The notes beneath the pieces were generated by a model that did no database searches, was not told the origin of the DNA, and worked only from the letters and a program-made list of their open reading frames with translations. From positions 62,001-126,000 of the forward strand of contig CAKZUG010000002.1 in assembly GCA_937920545.1 (NCBI GenBank): a stretch of DNA of 64,000 nucleotides, in the 5' to 3' direction. Both the position numbers and the translations under genes were made by a program. Origin of the DNA: an uncultured Saccharophagus sp. Lineage in GTDB: Bacteria; Pseudomonadota; Gammaproteobacteria; Pseudomonadales; Cellvibrionaceae. This document shows positions 17,314 through 27,673 of this stretch, piece by piece; position 1 is the stretch's first letter; each line of letters opens with the position of its first letter.

Positions 17314-18957
17314 ATGAATATATTTAAAAAATTTAATATAGGTACCAAGTTAATTATCGGGTTTGGTTTTATTTTAGGTGCGATGCTTATTATTACTATT
17401 GCTGTTTTTTTTAATGTAAAACAGCTCATGCAGTCTATTGAAGAGGTGAATTATACCAATAATGTTATTCGTACCGCAGAAAAGGCACGCACGGTATTGT
17501 TGCGTATGGAATCTAGCCAGCGTGGTTATATCATTACTAAAGATGAAAGTTATTTGACACCCTTTTATGAAGGAAAAGAATCATTTAATAGTATTGTTCA
17601 GCAATCTAAAAAATATATTAGTCATGATTCTTCACAATTTAAACGTTGGGATCAAGTACTCTCAAATAAAGATAAGTGGCTTAATGATGCAGCCTTACCA
17701 GAAATTGAGATGCGTAAAAAAATTAGTAATAATAGAAGTGGTATTATTACTGTTTCAAGAATGATAGAAACAGATAAAGGTAAAGACCTTATTGATTCTT
17801 TGCTCTCAAATTTAAATAAAATTATTGATCATGAAATGAAACTGATTGCTGAGCGCACAGAAAAACAAAGTTCAATTGCTGTCTTTACATTAGACTTTAC
17901 AATTATCGTAACAGCGATCGCCCTCATTTTAGGGATATTAATTGCGTATTATATTACTCATAACTTGGTGTCATCTATTAAAGAGACAAATAAGGCACTC
18001 ATAAATATCGCGACGGGTAATGGCGATTTAACCACAAGACTACCGGTTAACTCTGAGGATGAAATAGGCGAGCTGGCTAAAAATGTTAATGTTTTTATCG
18101 AGCGCTTACAGCGTATTATTGCATCCATTATTGATACCTCTGTACAAGTAGCTTCATCATCAAAAGGTATGGCCTCTACTGTTGAGGAGATAGCTATTGG
18201 AGTTGATAATCAAAAGCGCGAAACCTCAATGGTGGCTGCAGCAATTTCACAAATGAATAGTGCTGTACACGAGGTGGCAAAAAATGCAGGAGGCGCTTCT
18301 GATGCTGCAAATTCAGCTAACTGTCTAGCGCTTAATGGTAAAGAAACGGTCGATAGTGCTGTACAGGCAATTGAAAGTTTAGCGGGCGATATTGTTGAGT
18401 CATCTCATTCGATAGAAAAGGTACGTGATGACAGTGGCAATATTGGTACTGTATTAGACGTGATTAAAAGTATCGCAGAGCAAACTAACTTGTTAGCATT
18501 AAATGCGGCTATCGAGGCGGCGAGAGCAGGTGAGCAAGGCCGTGGGTTTGCTGTAGTGGCAGATGAAGTTAGAAGCCTCGCACAGCGCACACAAGAATCA
18601 ACCACTGAAATAGAAAGTTTAATCTCTGTTCTTCAAAACGGTGCTCAAAGCGCATTTGATGTTATGAGCGAAAGCCGTAATAAAGCACAAAACAGCGTAG
18701 AGCGTGCTCAAAAAGCGGGAGATGCATTACAATCTATTACCGCTGCCGTTAACAGTATTTTAAACTTGAATACACAAATCGCAACAGCATCTGAAGAGCA
18801 GAGCACAGTTTCTCAAGAGGTGCAAAGCAACGTATTAAATATTCAATCTATTGCAGAGCAATCATCTATGGGTGCTGAAAAAACGGCTAGGGCTAGTCAG
18901 GATTTGGCTGAACTCGGTGCTAAACTCAACGAGTTGGTTGGGCATTTTAAGGTATAA
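17314..18957 (+). CDS. methyl-accepting chemotaxis protein with CHASE3-like sensor
   Basis: 547-residue transmembrane chemoreceptor. The first membrane helix is near residues 12-33. The periplasmic domain is all helical with [26 protein letters not shown], the CHASE3-type pattern. The second helix is near 193-213, followed by HAMP ([31 protein letters not shown]). The signalling tip is [35 protein letters not shown]. There is no C-terminal CheR/CheB pentapeptide. Ligand unknown. It stands alone, as is common for receptors outside the main chemotaxis operon. Confidence 0.92.
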   Translation: MNIFKKFNIGTKLIIGFGFILGAMLIITIAVFFNVKQLMQSIEEVNYTNNVIRTAEKARTVLLRMESSQRGYIITKDESYLTPFYEGKESFNSIVQQSKKYISHDSSQFKRWDQVLSNKDKWLNDAALPEIEMRKKISNNRSGIITVSRMIETDKGKDLIDSLLSNLNKIIDHEMKLIAERTEKQSSIAVFTLDFTIIVTAIALILGILIAYYITHNLVSSIKETNKALINIATGNGDLTTRLPVNSEDEIGELAKNVNVFIERLQRIIASIIDTSVQVASSSKGMASTVEEIAIGVDNQKRETSMVAAAISQMNSAVHEVAKNAGGASDAANSANCLALNGKETVDSAVQAIESLAGDIVESSHSIEKVRDDSGNIGTVLDVIKSIAEQTNLLALNAAIEAARAGEQGRGFAVVADEVRSLAQRTQESTTEIESLISVLQNGAQSAFDVMSESRNKAQNSVERAQKAGDALQSITAAVNSILNLNTQIATASEEQSTVSQEVQSNVLNIQSIAEQSSMGAEKTARASQDLAELGAKLNELVGHFKV

Positions 18958-19065
18958 CATTATTGTTTTAAAAGAGAAGCCCTTGTAAAAAGGGCTCCTC
19001 TTCGGCTAAAAAAACTTTCACTATGAGTGAGTTGTTTAAGCGTGAGCTTTTTAATAGCGAGCTTT

Positions 19066-20334
19066 TTAAGAGTTTGGCTGTAGTTTTGTAAGCTGATCTT
19101 GCGCTGCTTTACCCACTTCACCTTTATCTTGAGCTGCAAACTTAAGTAATTCTACTGCTTTGTTTTTATCGCCCGCTTGATACGCATATTCACTCAAGTG
19201 GTATGCCGCAATAGGTGTAGGTAATTGCTGCATACTGTTGGATAGCGCAGACTCAGCTATATTTTTTTTGTTTAAGCTTTTTGCCGTTAACCCTTTTTGT
19301 AAATGTGTTAAGAAATAGTCGGGGTTAACTTTACTTGCTTTATCAAAGGCCGTTAATGCTTGTGACGACTTATTTTGAGCCTGTAATATTGTCCCTTTTG
19401 TTAAGTAGTATTTAGCCGCGTTAGGCTGTTTTCTAATCGCGGAATTAACTTGTGCTAGCGCCTCGGTGTAATTCTTTTTCTGAAATTGCTTCAGTGATTC
19501 GTTGTGTGTTGACTCCGCATTTTGATCGGTTGCTAGCTGTTTTGTCGCGCGCTTATATTGTATAGCGTTGCGTTTACCCTGCGGTAAAGTGGCTGCAATC
19601 GCTTTGTTTTTATCGACACGCTCTTGTGACGGCGGATGGCTCGAAAACAAACCGTCTAGCCAGTTTTCAGTTTTATTATTGGCTTTTAAGCTCACAAATG
19701 TTTGTTGTAATTCTACCGCGCCTTGGGGGTTGTAACCCGCTTTTACCATTAAATCAATACCGTAGCTATCCGCTTCTAACTCTTGATCTCGGCCATATTT
19801 AGCTTGCCACACGCCAGAAGCAAAGCTGGTGCCCATACCAATATATTGGGCATACTGATTATCTTTTGAGGCGAAACCGACCGCCAATGCACCAACTCCA
19901 ACTAACTGAGCTTGCGCCATTTGGCGTGCGCTGTGTTCTGCAGCGGCATGAATAATCTCATGCCCTAATACTGCCGCCAGTTGCGATTCATCGTCTAATA
20001 AAATTAATAAACCTGAGTTAATCGCTATTTTTCCGCCAGGTAACGCCCACGCATTGGGAACGTTATTATCAATGACGGTAAACTCGTAAGGTAATTTAAC
20101 CGGTGCATATGCTGCCAGCTTATTGCCGACACTGGCCACATAGAGATTAAGTTCAGGGTCGACAGCGTAGCGTCCACCTTGTTGCTGCAAGGACGGTTGG
20201 TACTGTTGCTTGCCAATACTAATTTGTTTGGCAATAGGCATGGTGAATTGTCGTTTGCCTGTTACGGCGTTTGTAGTACAACCTGCCATGACAAACGTTA
20301 ATGCTAAAACGCATGTGTAAAAAGTCTGCTTCAC
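19066..20334 (-). CDS. M48 family metalloprotease lipoprotein with TPR repeats
   Basis: Zinc protease predicted to act in envelope protein quality control. A lipobox (FVMAGC, Cys19) indicates outer- or inner-membrane anchoring. The zinc site is HEIIH (125-129), with a third ligand in QELEAD (184-189). From about residue 285 to the end there are TPR-like repeats (SLKQFQKKNYTEALAQVNSAI, AAKYYLTKGTILQAQNKSSQAL), an arrangement as in BepA-like proteins. 422 residues. Divergent from the DUF4265-like gene. Confidence 0.9.
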   Translation of the reverse strand: MKQTFYTCVLALTFVMAGCTTNAVTGKRQFTMPIAKQISIGKQQYQPSLQQQGGRYAVDPELNLYVASVGNKLAAYAPVKLPYEFTVIDNNVPNAWALPGGKIAINSGLLILLDDESQLAAVLGHEIIHAAAEHSARQMAQAQLVGVGALAVGFASKDNQYAQYIGMGTSFASGVWQAKYGRDQELEADSYGIDLMVKAGYNPQGAVELQQTFVSLKANNKTENWLDGLFSSHPPSQERVDKNKAIAATLPQGKRNAIQYKRATKQLATDQNAESTHNESLKQFQKKNYTEALAQVNSAIRKQPNAAKYYLTKGTILQAQNKSSQALTAFDKASKVNPDYFLTHLQKGLTAKSLNKKNIAESALSNSMQQLPTPIAAYHLSEYAYQAGDKNKAVELLKFAAQDKGEVGKAAQDQLTKLQPNS

Positions 20335-20417
20335 GGGGTAACTCCTGTATGGATTATAGGTAAAAGTAGTTAATATACACCCTGAAGATTAATTACGTAT
20401 TAAAAGTAAGGCAATTT

Positions 20418-20900
20418 ATGAAACAACTTCAAGAAATCGACTTATTTGCAGGTTTTAGACCAGATGGTGAGAAAGTCGCAGAAAAAATACAAGTAAAAGA
20501 TGTAGGCGAAGGTGAGTACGAGCTTGTACGTTCGCCGTGTTTTGCGAAAGGGCTAGCGCTGGGCGATAAAATTGCCTTCGACTCTAAAGATAATAGCTTT
20601 GAGCTAAAAACCCATTCGGGCAATATCTGTATTCGTGTTTATGCCCGCGATGACCTCAGTGCACTGCAAGCCGATATCACACCGCAAATTGAAAAAATGG
20701 GCGGCTCTCTCGATTACGAAAACCAACGTTTGCTCGTGTACAGCATCCATGTTAGTTGCGGTTTTAAAGAGATAGAGCGCGTATTTAACGACCATATTGA
20801 CGAAGATGCCGAGCAAATGTGGCTATACGGTAATGTCTATGACCCAACTGATGGCGTGACACCACTTAATTGGTGGCAAAGTATTCTTAACGAAAAATAA
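20418..20900 (+). CDS. DUF4265-like protein
   Basis: 160-residue cytoplasmic protein. The first half (KIQVKDVGEGEYELVRSPCFAKGLALGDKIAF) and the second half with a split beta-alpha-beta layout resemble DUF4265 proteins, whose function is unknown. No catalytic motif stands out. It ends 17 bases before yaaA on the same strand and probably shares its transcript. Confidence 0.65.
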   Translation: MKQLQEIDLFAGFRPDGEKVAEKIQVKDVGEGEYELVRSPCFAKGLALGDKIAFDSKDNSFELKTHSGNICIRVYARDDLSALQADITPQIEKMGGSLDYENQRLLVYSIHVSCGFKEIERVFNDHIDEDAEQMWLYGNVYDPTDGVTPLNWWQSILNEK

Positions 20901-20917
20901 TACAGGGGTAGCATCTT

Positions 20918-21688
20918 ATGCTAATGGTTATTTCACCAGCCAAAAATCTCGATTACACCACTGCGCCCACAACCGATGTGAGCACGCAACCGACCATGCT
21001 TGAGCATAGCCAAGTGCTTATTAATGCGCTGAAGCATTTATCGCCGCAGGATATTTCTCAGCTTATGGGTATTAGCGATAAGTTGGGCGTTCTTAATTAT
21101 GATCGCTTTCAGCAGTTTACTCGGCCATTTAATACCGATAACGCCAAGCAAGCTGTATTGGCGTTTAATGGGGATGTCTATGCGGGCTTGAATGCACCCA
21201 GTTTAAATGAAAACGAACTGGCTTTTGCCCAAAAGCATTTGCGTATTTTATCGGGTTTATATGGCTTGCTAAAACCGCTCGATTTGATGCAGCCTTACCG
21301 CCTAGAAATGGGCACCAAATTTCATAACGTACGCGGCAAAGATATGTATACGTTTTGGGGGGATATTATTACCGATGCCATTAATGCCCAGCTTGCCTCG
21401 TTAGATTCCGATGTGCTCATCAATTTAGCGTCAAACGAGTACTTTAAATCGGTAAATAAAAAGACGTTAAGCGCCACAATTTACACGCCAGTATTTAAAG
21501 ATTGGAAAACCGATAAATATAAAATCATTAGTTTTTACGCAAAAAAGGCAAGAGGCTTAATGAGCGCCTATATTATAAAGAACCAACTTTCTTCTGTTGA
21601 GCAGTTAAAGTGTTTTGACAGTGAAGGTTACTCTTACAATGAAGCCATGTCTGATGGATGCGAACTTGTATTTACACGCAAGCAGTAA
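20918..21688 (+). CDS. yaaA: peroxide stress protein YaaA
   Basis: 256-residue member of the YaaA/DUF328 family, which in E. coli lowers free iron during peroxide stress and binds DNA. The start MLMVISPAKNLDYTT, the central FNGDVYAGLNA, LRILSGLYGLLKPLDLMQPYRLEMGT and the C-terminal IISFYAKKARGLMSAYII are all conserved. It begins 17 bases after the DUF4265-like gene with AGGGGT upstream. Function is taken from the family. Confidence 0.93.
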   Translation: MLMVISPAKNLDYTTAPTTDVSTQPTMLEHSQVLINALKHLSPQDISQLMGISDKLGVLNYDRFQQFTRPFNTDNAKQAVLAFNGDVYAGLNAPSLNENELAFAQKHLRILSGLYGLLKPLDLMQPYRLEMGTKFHNVRGKDMYTFWGDIITDAINAQLASLDSDVLINLASNEYFKSVNKKTLSATIYTPVFKDWKTDKYKIISFYAKKARGLMSAYIIKNQLSSVEQLKCFDSEGYSYNEAMSDGCELVFTRKQ

Positions 21689-21728
21689 TCAATAGGCGGG
21701 CTGTCTAGGCAAAAGATTTAGGTAAACA

Positions 21729-22580
21729 ATGGCCCTACGTATTCTTGTTGTAGATGACGCCGGATTTGTGCGCGATACCATTAAGCGCACGCTGCGTAAA
21801 ATGCTGCCCAAAGGTGAAATTTTAGAAGCCATAGATGGCCGCAAAGCGAAAGCATTATTAACCAAACATAAAATAGATATTATTTTATCTGATTGGGAAA
21901 TGCCCGAAGTTACAGGCAAGGAATTGCTTGATTGGGTGCGTGAGCAAGAGCACCTCAAAAAAACGCCCTTTATTATGATAACCAGCCGAGGCGATAAACA
22001 AAACGTCGTCGAGGCTGTTCAATCTGGCGTCAACGATTACATCAGCAAGCCGTTTACGCCTGATGAACTCCAGCGCAAGGTGGTTAAGCAGCTTAAGCGT
22101 TTGGGTGTGAATATAGATAACGCACAATCCAGCGGGCTAACAGGCGGCTCTGCCGATTTACTTACAGGCGCGCCTAAAACAACGGCCATACAAAAACCGC
22201 GAGTTGTTCAAGAAGCCGCAGGTTTTGGTAAGTCATCAGTGTCCAAAAAATCCTCAGGCACTGCATTTAACGGTAAAGCGTTTTTGCGTTTTGCCGGCAT
22301 TGCCGAGCGGTTTGAGTGTGGTGTGCGTGATATAACCCTTCAAGCTATTAGCGGCGTGATTATTCGCTCGGAACATATTCCTGCTGTGTTTGAACAATCA
22401 GCTATTGACCTAGATAATACGGAAGGTAAAACTCTGGCAAGATTGAATGGTTATGTTTATGCCGTACAAGCTAATCAACAAACGCCTGATGCCAAGACAT
22501 TAAAGATCAGTGTTCGCTTTGTTGATGATGACGCGGATAAGCTAGAAATTCTCTCACATATTATTGCTGGCAAAGCGTAA
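21729..22580 (+). CDS. response regulator with unusual C-terminal domain
   Basis: 283 residues. An N-terminal receiver domain (1-125) has acidic pocket DD9-10, phospho-acceptor Asp55 (LSDWEMP), MITSRG and the conserved lysine in SKPF. After a Ser/Gly-rich linker (about 132-180) comes a C-terminal domain near 185-283 (KAFLRFAGIAERFECGVRDITLQAISGVII...) that looks like a beta-barrel. It resembles a degenerate PilZ fold without the RxxxR motif. No DNA-binding or enzymatic output domain is seen, so output by protein interaction is likely. No kinase is adjacent. Confidence 0.8.
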   Translation: MALRILVVDDAGFVRDTIKRTLRKMLPKGEILEAIDGRKAKALLTKHKIDIILSDWEMPEVTGKELLDWVREQEHLKKTPFIMITSRGDKQNVVEAVQSGVNDYISKPFTPDELQRKVVKQLKRLGVNIDNAQSSGLTGGSADLLTGAPKTTAIQKPRVVQEAAGFGKSSVSKKSSGTAFNGKAFLRFAGIAERFECGVRDITLQAISGVIIRSEHIPAVFEQSAIDLDNTEGKTLARLNGYVYAVQANQQTPDAKTLKISVRFVDDDADKLEILSHIIAGKA

Positions 22581-22779
22581 TACGTTTCAGGTGTCTGTGA
22601 TTAATATTAAATAATTTGGGGTGAGCTTATTATGGTTTTACTTTGTTCAGCTTGCATATGAGACCACGGTTAATTTTTTTCCGCTAAAATACATGCTTAA
22701 AATGGCTTGTTCTTAATCGACAGTACCTTCATTTTTTTGCTATACATTACCCAAATACTTCTTTAGGTTCTTATTGTCT

Positions 22780-22857
22780 GCGTCATATCTTTGACATATA
22801 TCTGAAATTAAACCTTCATATTTGTGTCATCTAACTTTCATATTAACATTCCACACT
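22780..22857 (+). promoter_or_regulatory. array of six PhoB half-sites upstream of the lipoprotein-TonB receptor genes
   Basis: Six heptamers sit at exact 11-base steps: GCGTCAT (22780), TTGACAT (22791), CTGAAAT (22802), CCTTCAT (22813), GTGTCAT (22824) and CTTTCAT (22835). Each matches CTGTCAT at 5 or 6 of 7 positions, and the spacers are A/T-rich 4-mers. A weak -10-like CACACT follows at 22852, eleven bases after the last half-site, resembling the TACACT of pstS. The remainder of this 362-base gap shows no gene. Confidence 0.75.
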
Positions 22858-22942
22858 GTCTCCCGAAATTAATCAAACACACAAACCCTGTTGGGTTTTG
22901 TTTTAAGCATGATTGCCTTGTTTGGACGATCGGAGAGACATA

Positions 22943-24646
22943 ATGACTATCAGTAAAATTTTTGCACTCAGCACATTAACATTGGCAATTGCCGCATGCG
23001 GTGGCGGCGATGTGAATATTGATGCCCAAAACCTATCGACTGAAGATAACTCTGTTGATACAGGCGGCGGCGATATCGTCAATGGTGGAAGCGGTGTGGC
23101 TCAGCCAACCAACCCATGCGCGCAGTATATTGCGGGCGGTATTACATTACAGGGTAGTTTTGATTCTGCGACAAGCCACTGTACCTACGGCACCGATTTT
23201 GTTGCACTCACCAACCCCATTATTCAAACGCAATCGCAAGTGACCTTTGCCGATTTACCCAATGATGGCGTGCATATTTTTGAAGATAGTCTTGTAGTAG
23301 GTGAAAACTACACCACAGACCAAGCATTAATGGATGCAGGCATCAGTGAAGGTGGCGACGGCGCCATTATTCGCCTAAGTGCGGGTGCAACCTTGGCGTT
23401 TCAATCAAGCGCCGACTACATGGTGGTCAACCGGGGTTCACAAATTTTTGCTGAGGGCACAGTTACCAAGCCAATTACCATCACCTCGGTGACAGATGCA
23501 GTAGACGGCACCGTGGGTGCTGAAGACGTCTCAGAATGGGGCGGTATTGTGATCAATGGTTTTGGTGTGGTTAATAAATGCGAATACACTGGCGTACGTG
23601 GCGAAGCCGATTTTGCAGGCAGTGATTGCCATGAGGTAGCTGAAGGCCGTGAAGGCGTAAGCGCAACAAATTATGGCGGCAGCAATGATGCTGATAGCTC
23701 GGGCGCATTAGAATATGTTGTTGTAAAGCATTCTGGTGCAGCGGTATCTGAGGGTAACGAGCTCAACGGTATTTCGTTTGGTGGTGTGGGTTCGGGTACA
23801 ACAGTGAGCTTTTTACAGACGTATTCAACGTTTGATGACGGTATCGAGATGTTTGGCGGTGCGGTTAATATCAGTCATTTTGTGGCCACTTATGTGCGTG
23901 ATGATTCAATCGATATCGACAGCGGTTACATTGGTACTATCGATAAAGCGTTAGTGATTCAATCAGAAGCCGACGGCAACCACTGTATCGAATCAGACGG
24001 TATTGCAGGTCACGGCAGCTTAACACCCGAAGTGAGAGCCGATTTTATCGCACGCGGTTTAAACTCTGCAGCCACCATTAATAACCTCACATGTATTATT
24101 TCCCCCAATGCAGGCGGTACGCATGATCCCGGTGCAGGTTGGAGAATCCGTGAAGCGCATACCCCCACTATTACCGATGCATTGCTTGTGGGTTCGTATG
24201 CCGCAGACGGTATCCCAAATGACCCTGACGATAACTACTGTGTGCGTATTGCAGACGAAGGTTTGCAGGCTGCACAAGATGGCGACTTAGTCATTCAATC
24301 TACTGTTATTGCTTGTCAAGATATTACTAAACAAGGCCCGTTACCTGATGGCACAGAAACACGCGCCTTTTTAGAAGCCAATAACGATGTGATGCAAACC
24401 GCAGAAGCCGGTGAAGACCCCACAAGCGCAAGCGCCCCTAACCTTGAGCTATTAGATGGCTTTTACTCTTTACCCATTGGCGAGATGCTGATTAATGGCG
24501 GCCCCGTCAACGTGATACCCACCAATACAAGCCGCAATATGATTGGTGCCGTGAGTGCTGATAACGATTGGACCGCGGGCTGGACATTTGGCTTGCACGA
24601 AGGCAACCGTTCACAGCCACTTTGGTTTGAAATAACGGCGCCTTAA
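22943..24646 (+). CDS. surface or periplasmic lipoprotein with predicted beta-helix fold
   Basis: 567 residues. The lipobox LAIAAC puts the lipidated Cys at residue 19. The start is the ATG at 22943 with GGAGAG ten bases upstream. The body is Gly/Asp/Ser-rich with repeated short strands such as SEWGGIVINGFGVV, GALEYVVVKHSGAAVS, NISHFVATYVRDDSIDIDSG and INNLTCIISPN, consistent with a right-handed parallel beta-helix. Cys residues are scattered in pairs. I do not recognise a defined enzyme family. The upstream PhoB array and the downstream TonB receptor suggest a role in binding or processing a phosphorus-containing nutrient (inference). Confidence 0.65.
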   Translation: MTISKIFALSTLTLAIAACGGGDVNIDAQNLSTEDNSVDTGGGDIVNGGSGVAQPTNPCAQYIAGGITLQGSFDSATSHCTYGTDFVALTNPIIQTQSQVTFADLPNDGVHIFEDSLVVGENYTTDQALMDAGISEGGDGAIIRLSAGATLAFQSSADYMVVNRGSQIFAEGTVTKPITITSVTDAVDGTVGAEDVSEWGGIVINGFGVVNKCEYTGVRGEADFAGSDCHEVAEGREGVSATNYGGSNDADSSGALEYVVVKHSGAAVSEGNELNGISFGGVGSGTTVSFLQTYSTFDDGIEMFGGAVNISHFVATYVRDDSIDIDSGYIGTIDKALVIQSEADGNHCIESDGIAGHGSLTPEVRADFIARGLNSAATINNLTCIISPNAGGTHDPGAGWRIREAHTPTITDALLVGSYAADGIPNDPDDNYCVRIADEGLQAAQDGDLVIQSTVIACQDITKQGPLPDGTETRAFLEANNDVMQTAEAGEDPTSASAPNLELLDGFYSLPIGEMLINGGPVNVIPTNTSRNMIGAVSADNDWTAGWTFGLHEGNRSQPLWFEITAP

Positions 24647-24676
24647 TCTTTCTTGGCGTCGCAAGGCGCCTTTTTT
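24637..24676 (+). terminator. terminator between lipoprotein and TonB receptor genes
   Basis: GGCGCCTT (overlapping the stop codon) pairs with AAGGCGCC at 24663-24670, followed by T6. It lies about 95 bases before the receptor gene and may give stepped expression of the two genes. Confidence 0.75.
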
Positions 24677-24771
24677 ATTTGTTCGACTGTTTTTGTACTG
24701 CACCAACCGATATACAAAAAGCGAACCCCATTTACGTGTTTTGCTCGTCATCGCATCAATAGGTTTACCCA

Positions 24772-27507
24772 ATGAAAAATCGTTTTACTTTATCTTGCCC
24801 ACCGTTTGTGTTGCCTGCATTGTCTGTTTTGGCTGTGGCTATTAGCCATATTGCTCACGCTCAAGATATGGAAGTAAGCATCGAAAAGCCCGTTATTCGC
24901 CTTGAGAAAGTACAAAATCCGATAGAAGAAGTTCTTATTGTTGGTCGGTTACAATCATCGGCGGCAGATGTGGTCATGGAGCGGATGCAAAGCGCGGTTG
25001 TGGTCGATATTATTGGTGCCGAACAAATTAGCCGTATTGGTGATTCAAACGTGGCGGCCGCGTTATCGCGTGTGCCCGGCGTAACGTTGGTCGATGACCA
25101 GTTTGTGTATGTGCGTGGTTTGGGTGAGCGCTATATCTCGACACAATTAAATAACGCGGTGGTGCCCTCACCTGATTTAACACGCAATGTGATCCCGCTA
25201 AATATTTTTCCTACGTCTATTGTCGAGTCTTTATCGGTGCAAAAAACGGCATCCGCCGACCAAACCGCCGCCTTTGGTGGCGGTATTGTTGATATTCGCA
25301 CAAAGGGCATACCCGACGACCGTGTATTTAATGTTGAGCTGGGCACTTTTTATAATACAGAATCGTCGGGTGAGTTTTTAACTTACAACGGCGGCGGCGA
25401 TAACTTCGGCCAAGATGATGGCACGCGTGCCTTGTCTCAAACTTTACGGCAAGGTATTCAAACTCACCGTGGCGACCTGACCATAGGTAATATTCGTGAT
25501 GTGGCCAACACCACAACAGATGACGCCAGAGCCATTAACCGCGAGCTCGCCTTGGGCTTGAACCGTGATGTATCTGTTATTGGCGAAAACGTGAACCCCA
25601 ATATTAATGGGCAAATTGCATTTGGTGACGTATACGGCTTGCCCAAAGGCATGGAGGCGGGTTTTATTGCCGCCCTCAGTTACAGTGATGAATGGGTAAA
25701 ATCGGATACTGCACGCCGTGTTTTTACCAACCCAGCTGAAGAGATGTCCTTTGAAGAGCGTAGCACGCACACTATTAATTTAAATGCCTCGCTCAGCGCA
25801 GGCTTGCGTTTAAACGAGGTGAACTCGATTGAATTCACGCATATCTTTTTGCGTAACGCGCAGGATGATACTCGCGTTGTGGATGTTTTTAACAATAACC
25901 GCCCAGTGTCGAGCCTAACGGGTTTTCGAAACTACGATCTACGTTTTGAGCAGCGTGAACTCACAGTGAGCCAAATAAAAGGTCAACACGAGCTAGACGG
26001 CATAACGTTATCCGATTTAGGGTTAGGGGCGCTGTCATTTTTAGAGGGTATCAAAGTCGACTGGTATCTTTCTGATAGTGACGTGGTGAATGACATCCCC
26101 AACCAGTTAAATGTGCAAGCCAATACTATATCGGATGAAAACGGTCGGGTATTAAGCAGCACTATTGACGCCAACCTTGCGCTAGCCGATTACCGTTTTA
26201 CCGTGCTCAACGACAATGTAGATAGCTCGGGCATCAAAGTGACCTACCCCGTGTATACAGACAGCTGGGCAATTAATATTGAAGGTGGCGCAGACAATTG
26301 GCTTAAAACACGAACCTATGAGCAACTGCAGTTTTCATTAGGGTCATCTGCGTTTACCGATTCTAGCCCATTGTTAGATGGTAATATTGGTGATGTTTTA
26401 TCGGATGACAATATCAGCAACCCTGATAACGGTTTTGAAACCACCATCTCCAATAGTAATTCAGAGAGCTACATTGCGGTTAATAAAGTGGATGCGGCCT
26501 TTGGTAAAATAGATGCAACGCTTGATGATACATGGCGGATTGCCGCTGGTATCCGCTACGAGAGTTATCAGCAGGTTAACTTACTTTGGAACCCTATTGG
26601 TTTTGAAGGCAGCCGTTTGATTCCTTTTGTGAGTGAAGACCCTGCACGCGTTGCCGATTACTTTAACGATGCCGTGTTCACTGAAGACGATTACTTTGGC
26701 TCGTTAGCGCTTACGTATATGACACAGGGTTTTGGTGCCGACGATTTTAATTTGCGTTTGGGTTTTAGCCAAACCACCGTGCGACCCGATTTACGTGAAA
26801 TTTCAAGCGCCAGTTATATCGACCCAATTACAGGTGTGCTCGTGTTTGGTAACCCCGATGTGGTGCCATCAAAGCTAGACAACGTTGATTTACGGGCCGA
26901 GTGGTTTGATTCGACAGGTGATACCGTATCGGTTACCGTGTTTGGCAGCCGCATAGAAAACCCCATTGAGTTATTTGAAGCGCCAGGTGGCGATGGCCGC
27001 TTAGGGGCTGAAATTCATAACGCCAATGCCGGTAATACACTGGGTTTAGAGGTCGAATTTTTACGCAACCTGGGTTTTATCAGTATGGCGCTGGAGCCGT
27101 TCTTTTTGCAGGGTAACTTCACCGTGTTAGATCACGAGCTAGAAGCCGGTGATAGCGCCGACGCCCCCACCAACGATGTACGCGGATTTGCAGGCGCGTC
27201 GGATTTTTCGGGTAATCTCATTTTAGGGTTTGATTCAGACGACGGCCGTCATACCACAACGGTTGCGTATAACTATTTTAGCGAGCGGTTGTTCTCGGCC
27301 GGGCGTTTAGGGTCGCCGGATGTGTTTGAGCAGCCTTTTAACTCACTTAATTTAACTTATTCGTTTTTTCCAACAGACGAGATTATTGTGAAATTTAAGG
27401 CAAAAAATATATTGGATCAGAACCTTATTTTAGAGCAGGGCGGTGTAGAGATATTTGAAGAAAGGCAAGGGCAAACGTTTAGCTTAAGTTTTCAATATAA
27501 CTATTAA
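24772..27507 (+). CDS. TonB-dependent outer-membrane receptor
   Basis: 911 residues. A signal peptide ends near HIAHA|QD. A TonB-box-like IEEVLIVG lies at 51-58 and the plug domain at about 60-190 (IGAEQISRIGDSNVAAALSRVPGVTLVDDQFVYVRGLGERY). The barrel follows, with the C-terminal strand TFSLSFQYNY ending in an aromatic residue. The family imports scarce ligands such as iron chelates, vitamins, sugars and, in some marine taxa, phosphorus compounds. Position behind a PhoB-controlled lipoprotein gene favours a phosphorus ligand (inference). No iron- or B12-linked gene is nearby. Confidence 0.9.
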   Translation: MKNRFTLSCPPFVLPALSVLAVAISHIAHAQDMEVSIEKPVIRLEKVQNPIEEVLIVGRLQSSAADVVMERMQSAVVVDIIGAEQISRIGDSNVAAALSRVPGVTLVDDQFVYVRGLGERYISTQLNNAVVPSPDLTRNVIPLNIFPTSIVESLSVQKTASADQTAAFGGGIVDIRTKGIPDDRVFNVELGTFYNTESSGEFLTYNGGGDNFGQDDGTRALSQTLRQGIQTHRGDLTIGNIRDVANTTTDDARAINRELALGLNRDVSVIGENVNPNINGQIAFGDVYGLPKGMEAGFIAALSYSDEWVKSDTARRVFTNPAEEMSFEERSTHTINLNASLSAGLRLNEVNSIEFTHIFLRNAQDDTRVVDVFNNNRPVSSLTGFRNYDLRFEQRELTVSQIKGQHELDGITLSDLGLGALSFLEGIKVDWYLSDSDVVNDIPNQLNVQANTISDENGRVLSSTIDANLALADYRFTVLNDNVDSSGIKVTYPVYTDSWAINIEGGADNWLKTRTYEQLQFSLGSSAFTDSSPLLDGNIGDVLSDDNISNPDNGFETTISNSNSESYIAVNKVDAAFGKIDATLDDTWRIAAGIRYESYQQVNLLWNPIGFEGSRLIPFVSEDPARVADYFNDAVFTEDDYFGSLALTYMTQGFGADDFNLRLGFSQTTVRPDLREISSASYIDPITGVLVFGNPDVVPSKLDNVDLRAEWFDSTGDTVSVTVFGSRIENPIELFEAPGGDGRLGAEIHNANAGNTLGLEVEFLRNLGFISMALEPFFLQGNFTVLDHELEAGDSADAPTNDVRGFAGASDFSGNLILGFDSDDGRHTTTVAYNYFSERLFSAGRLGSPDVFEQPFNSLNLTYSFFPTDEIIVKFKAKNILDQNLILEQGGVEIFEERQGQTFSLSFQYNY

Positions 27508-27615
27508 TGCAGCTGTTATAAGCACTACTGCAATTAATAATGTAATTAGTAATGTAATGACGAATATAGTTGCTAGCTTGTTTCTGGCTTTTCGCTAACT
27601 TGTCATTAGCCCATC

Positions 27616-27650
27616 AAAAAGACGCTTATGTTTAACATAAGCGCTTTTTT
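27616..27650. terminator. intrinsic terminator between TonB receptor gene and convergent gene
   Basis: CGCTTATGTT-T-AACATAAGCG forms a 10-base-pair stem at 27623-27643, with A5 on the left side and T6 on the right. It can serve both convergent genes. Confidence 0.88.
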
Positions 27651-27673
27651 ATGAATGTGTCTATACCGCTATA

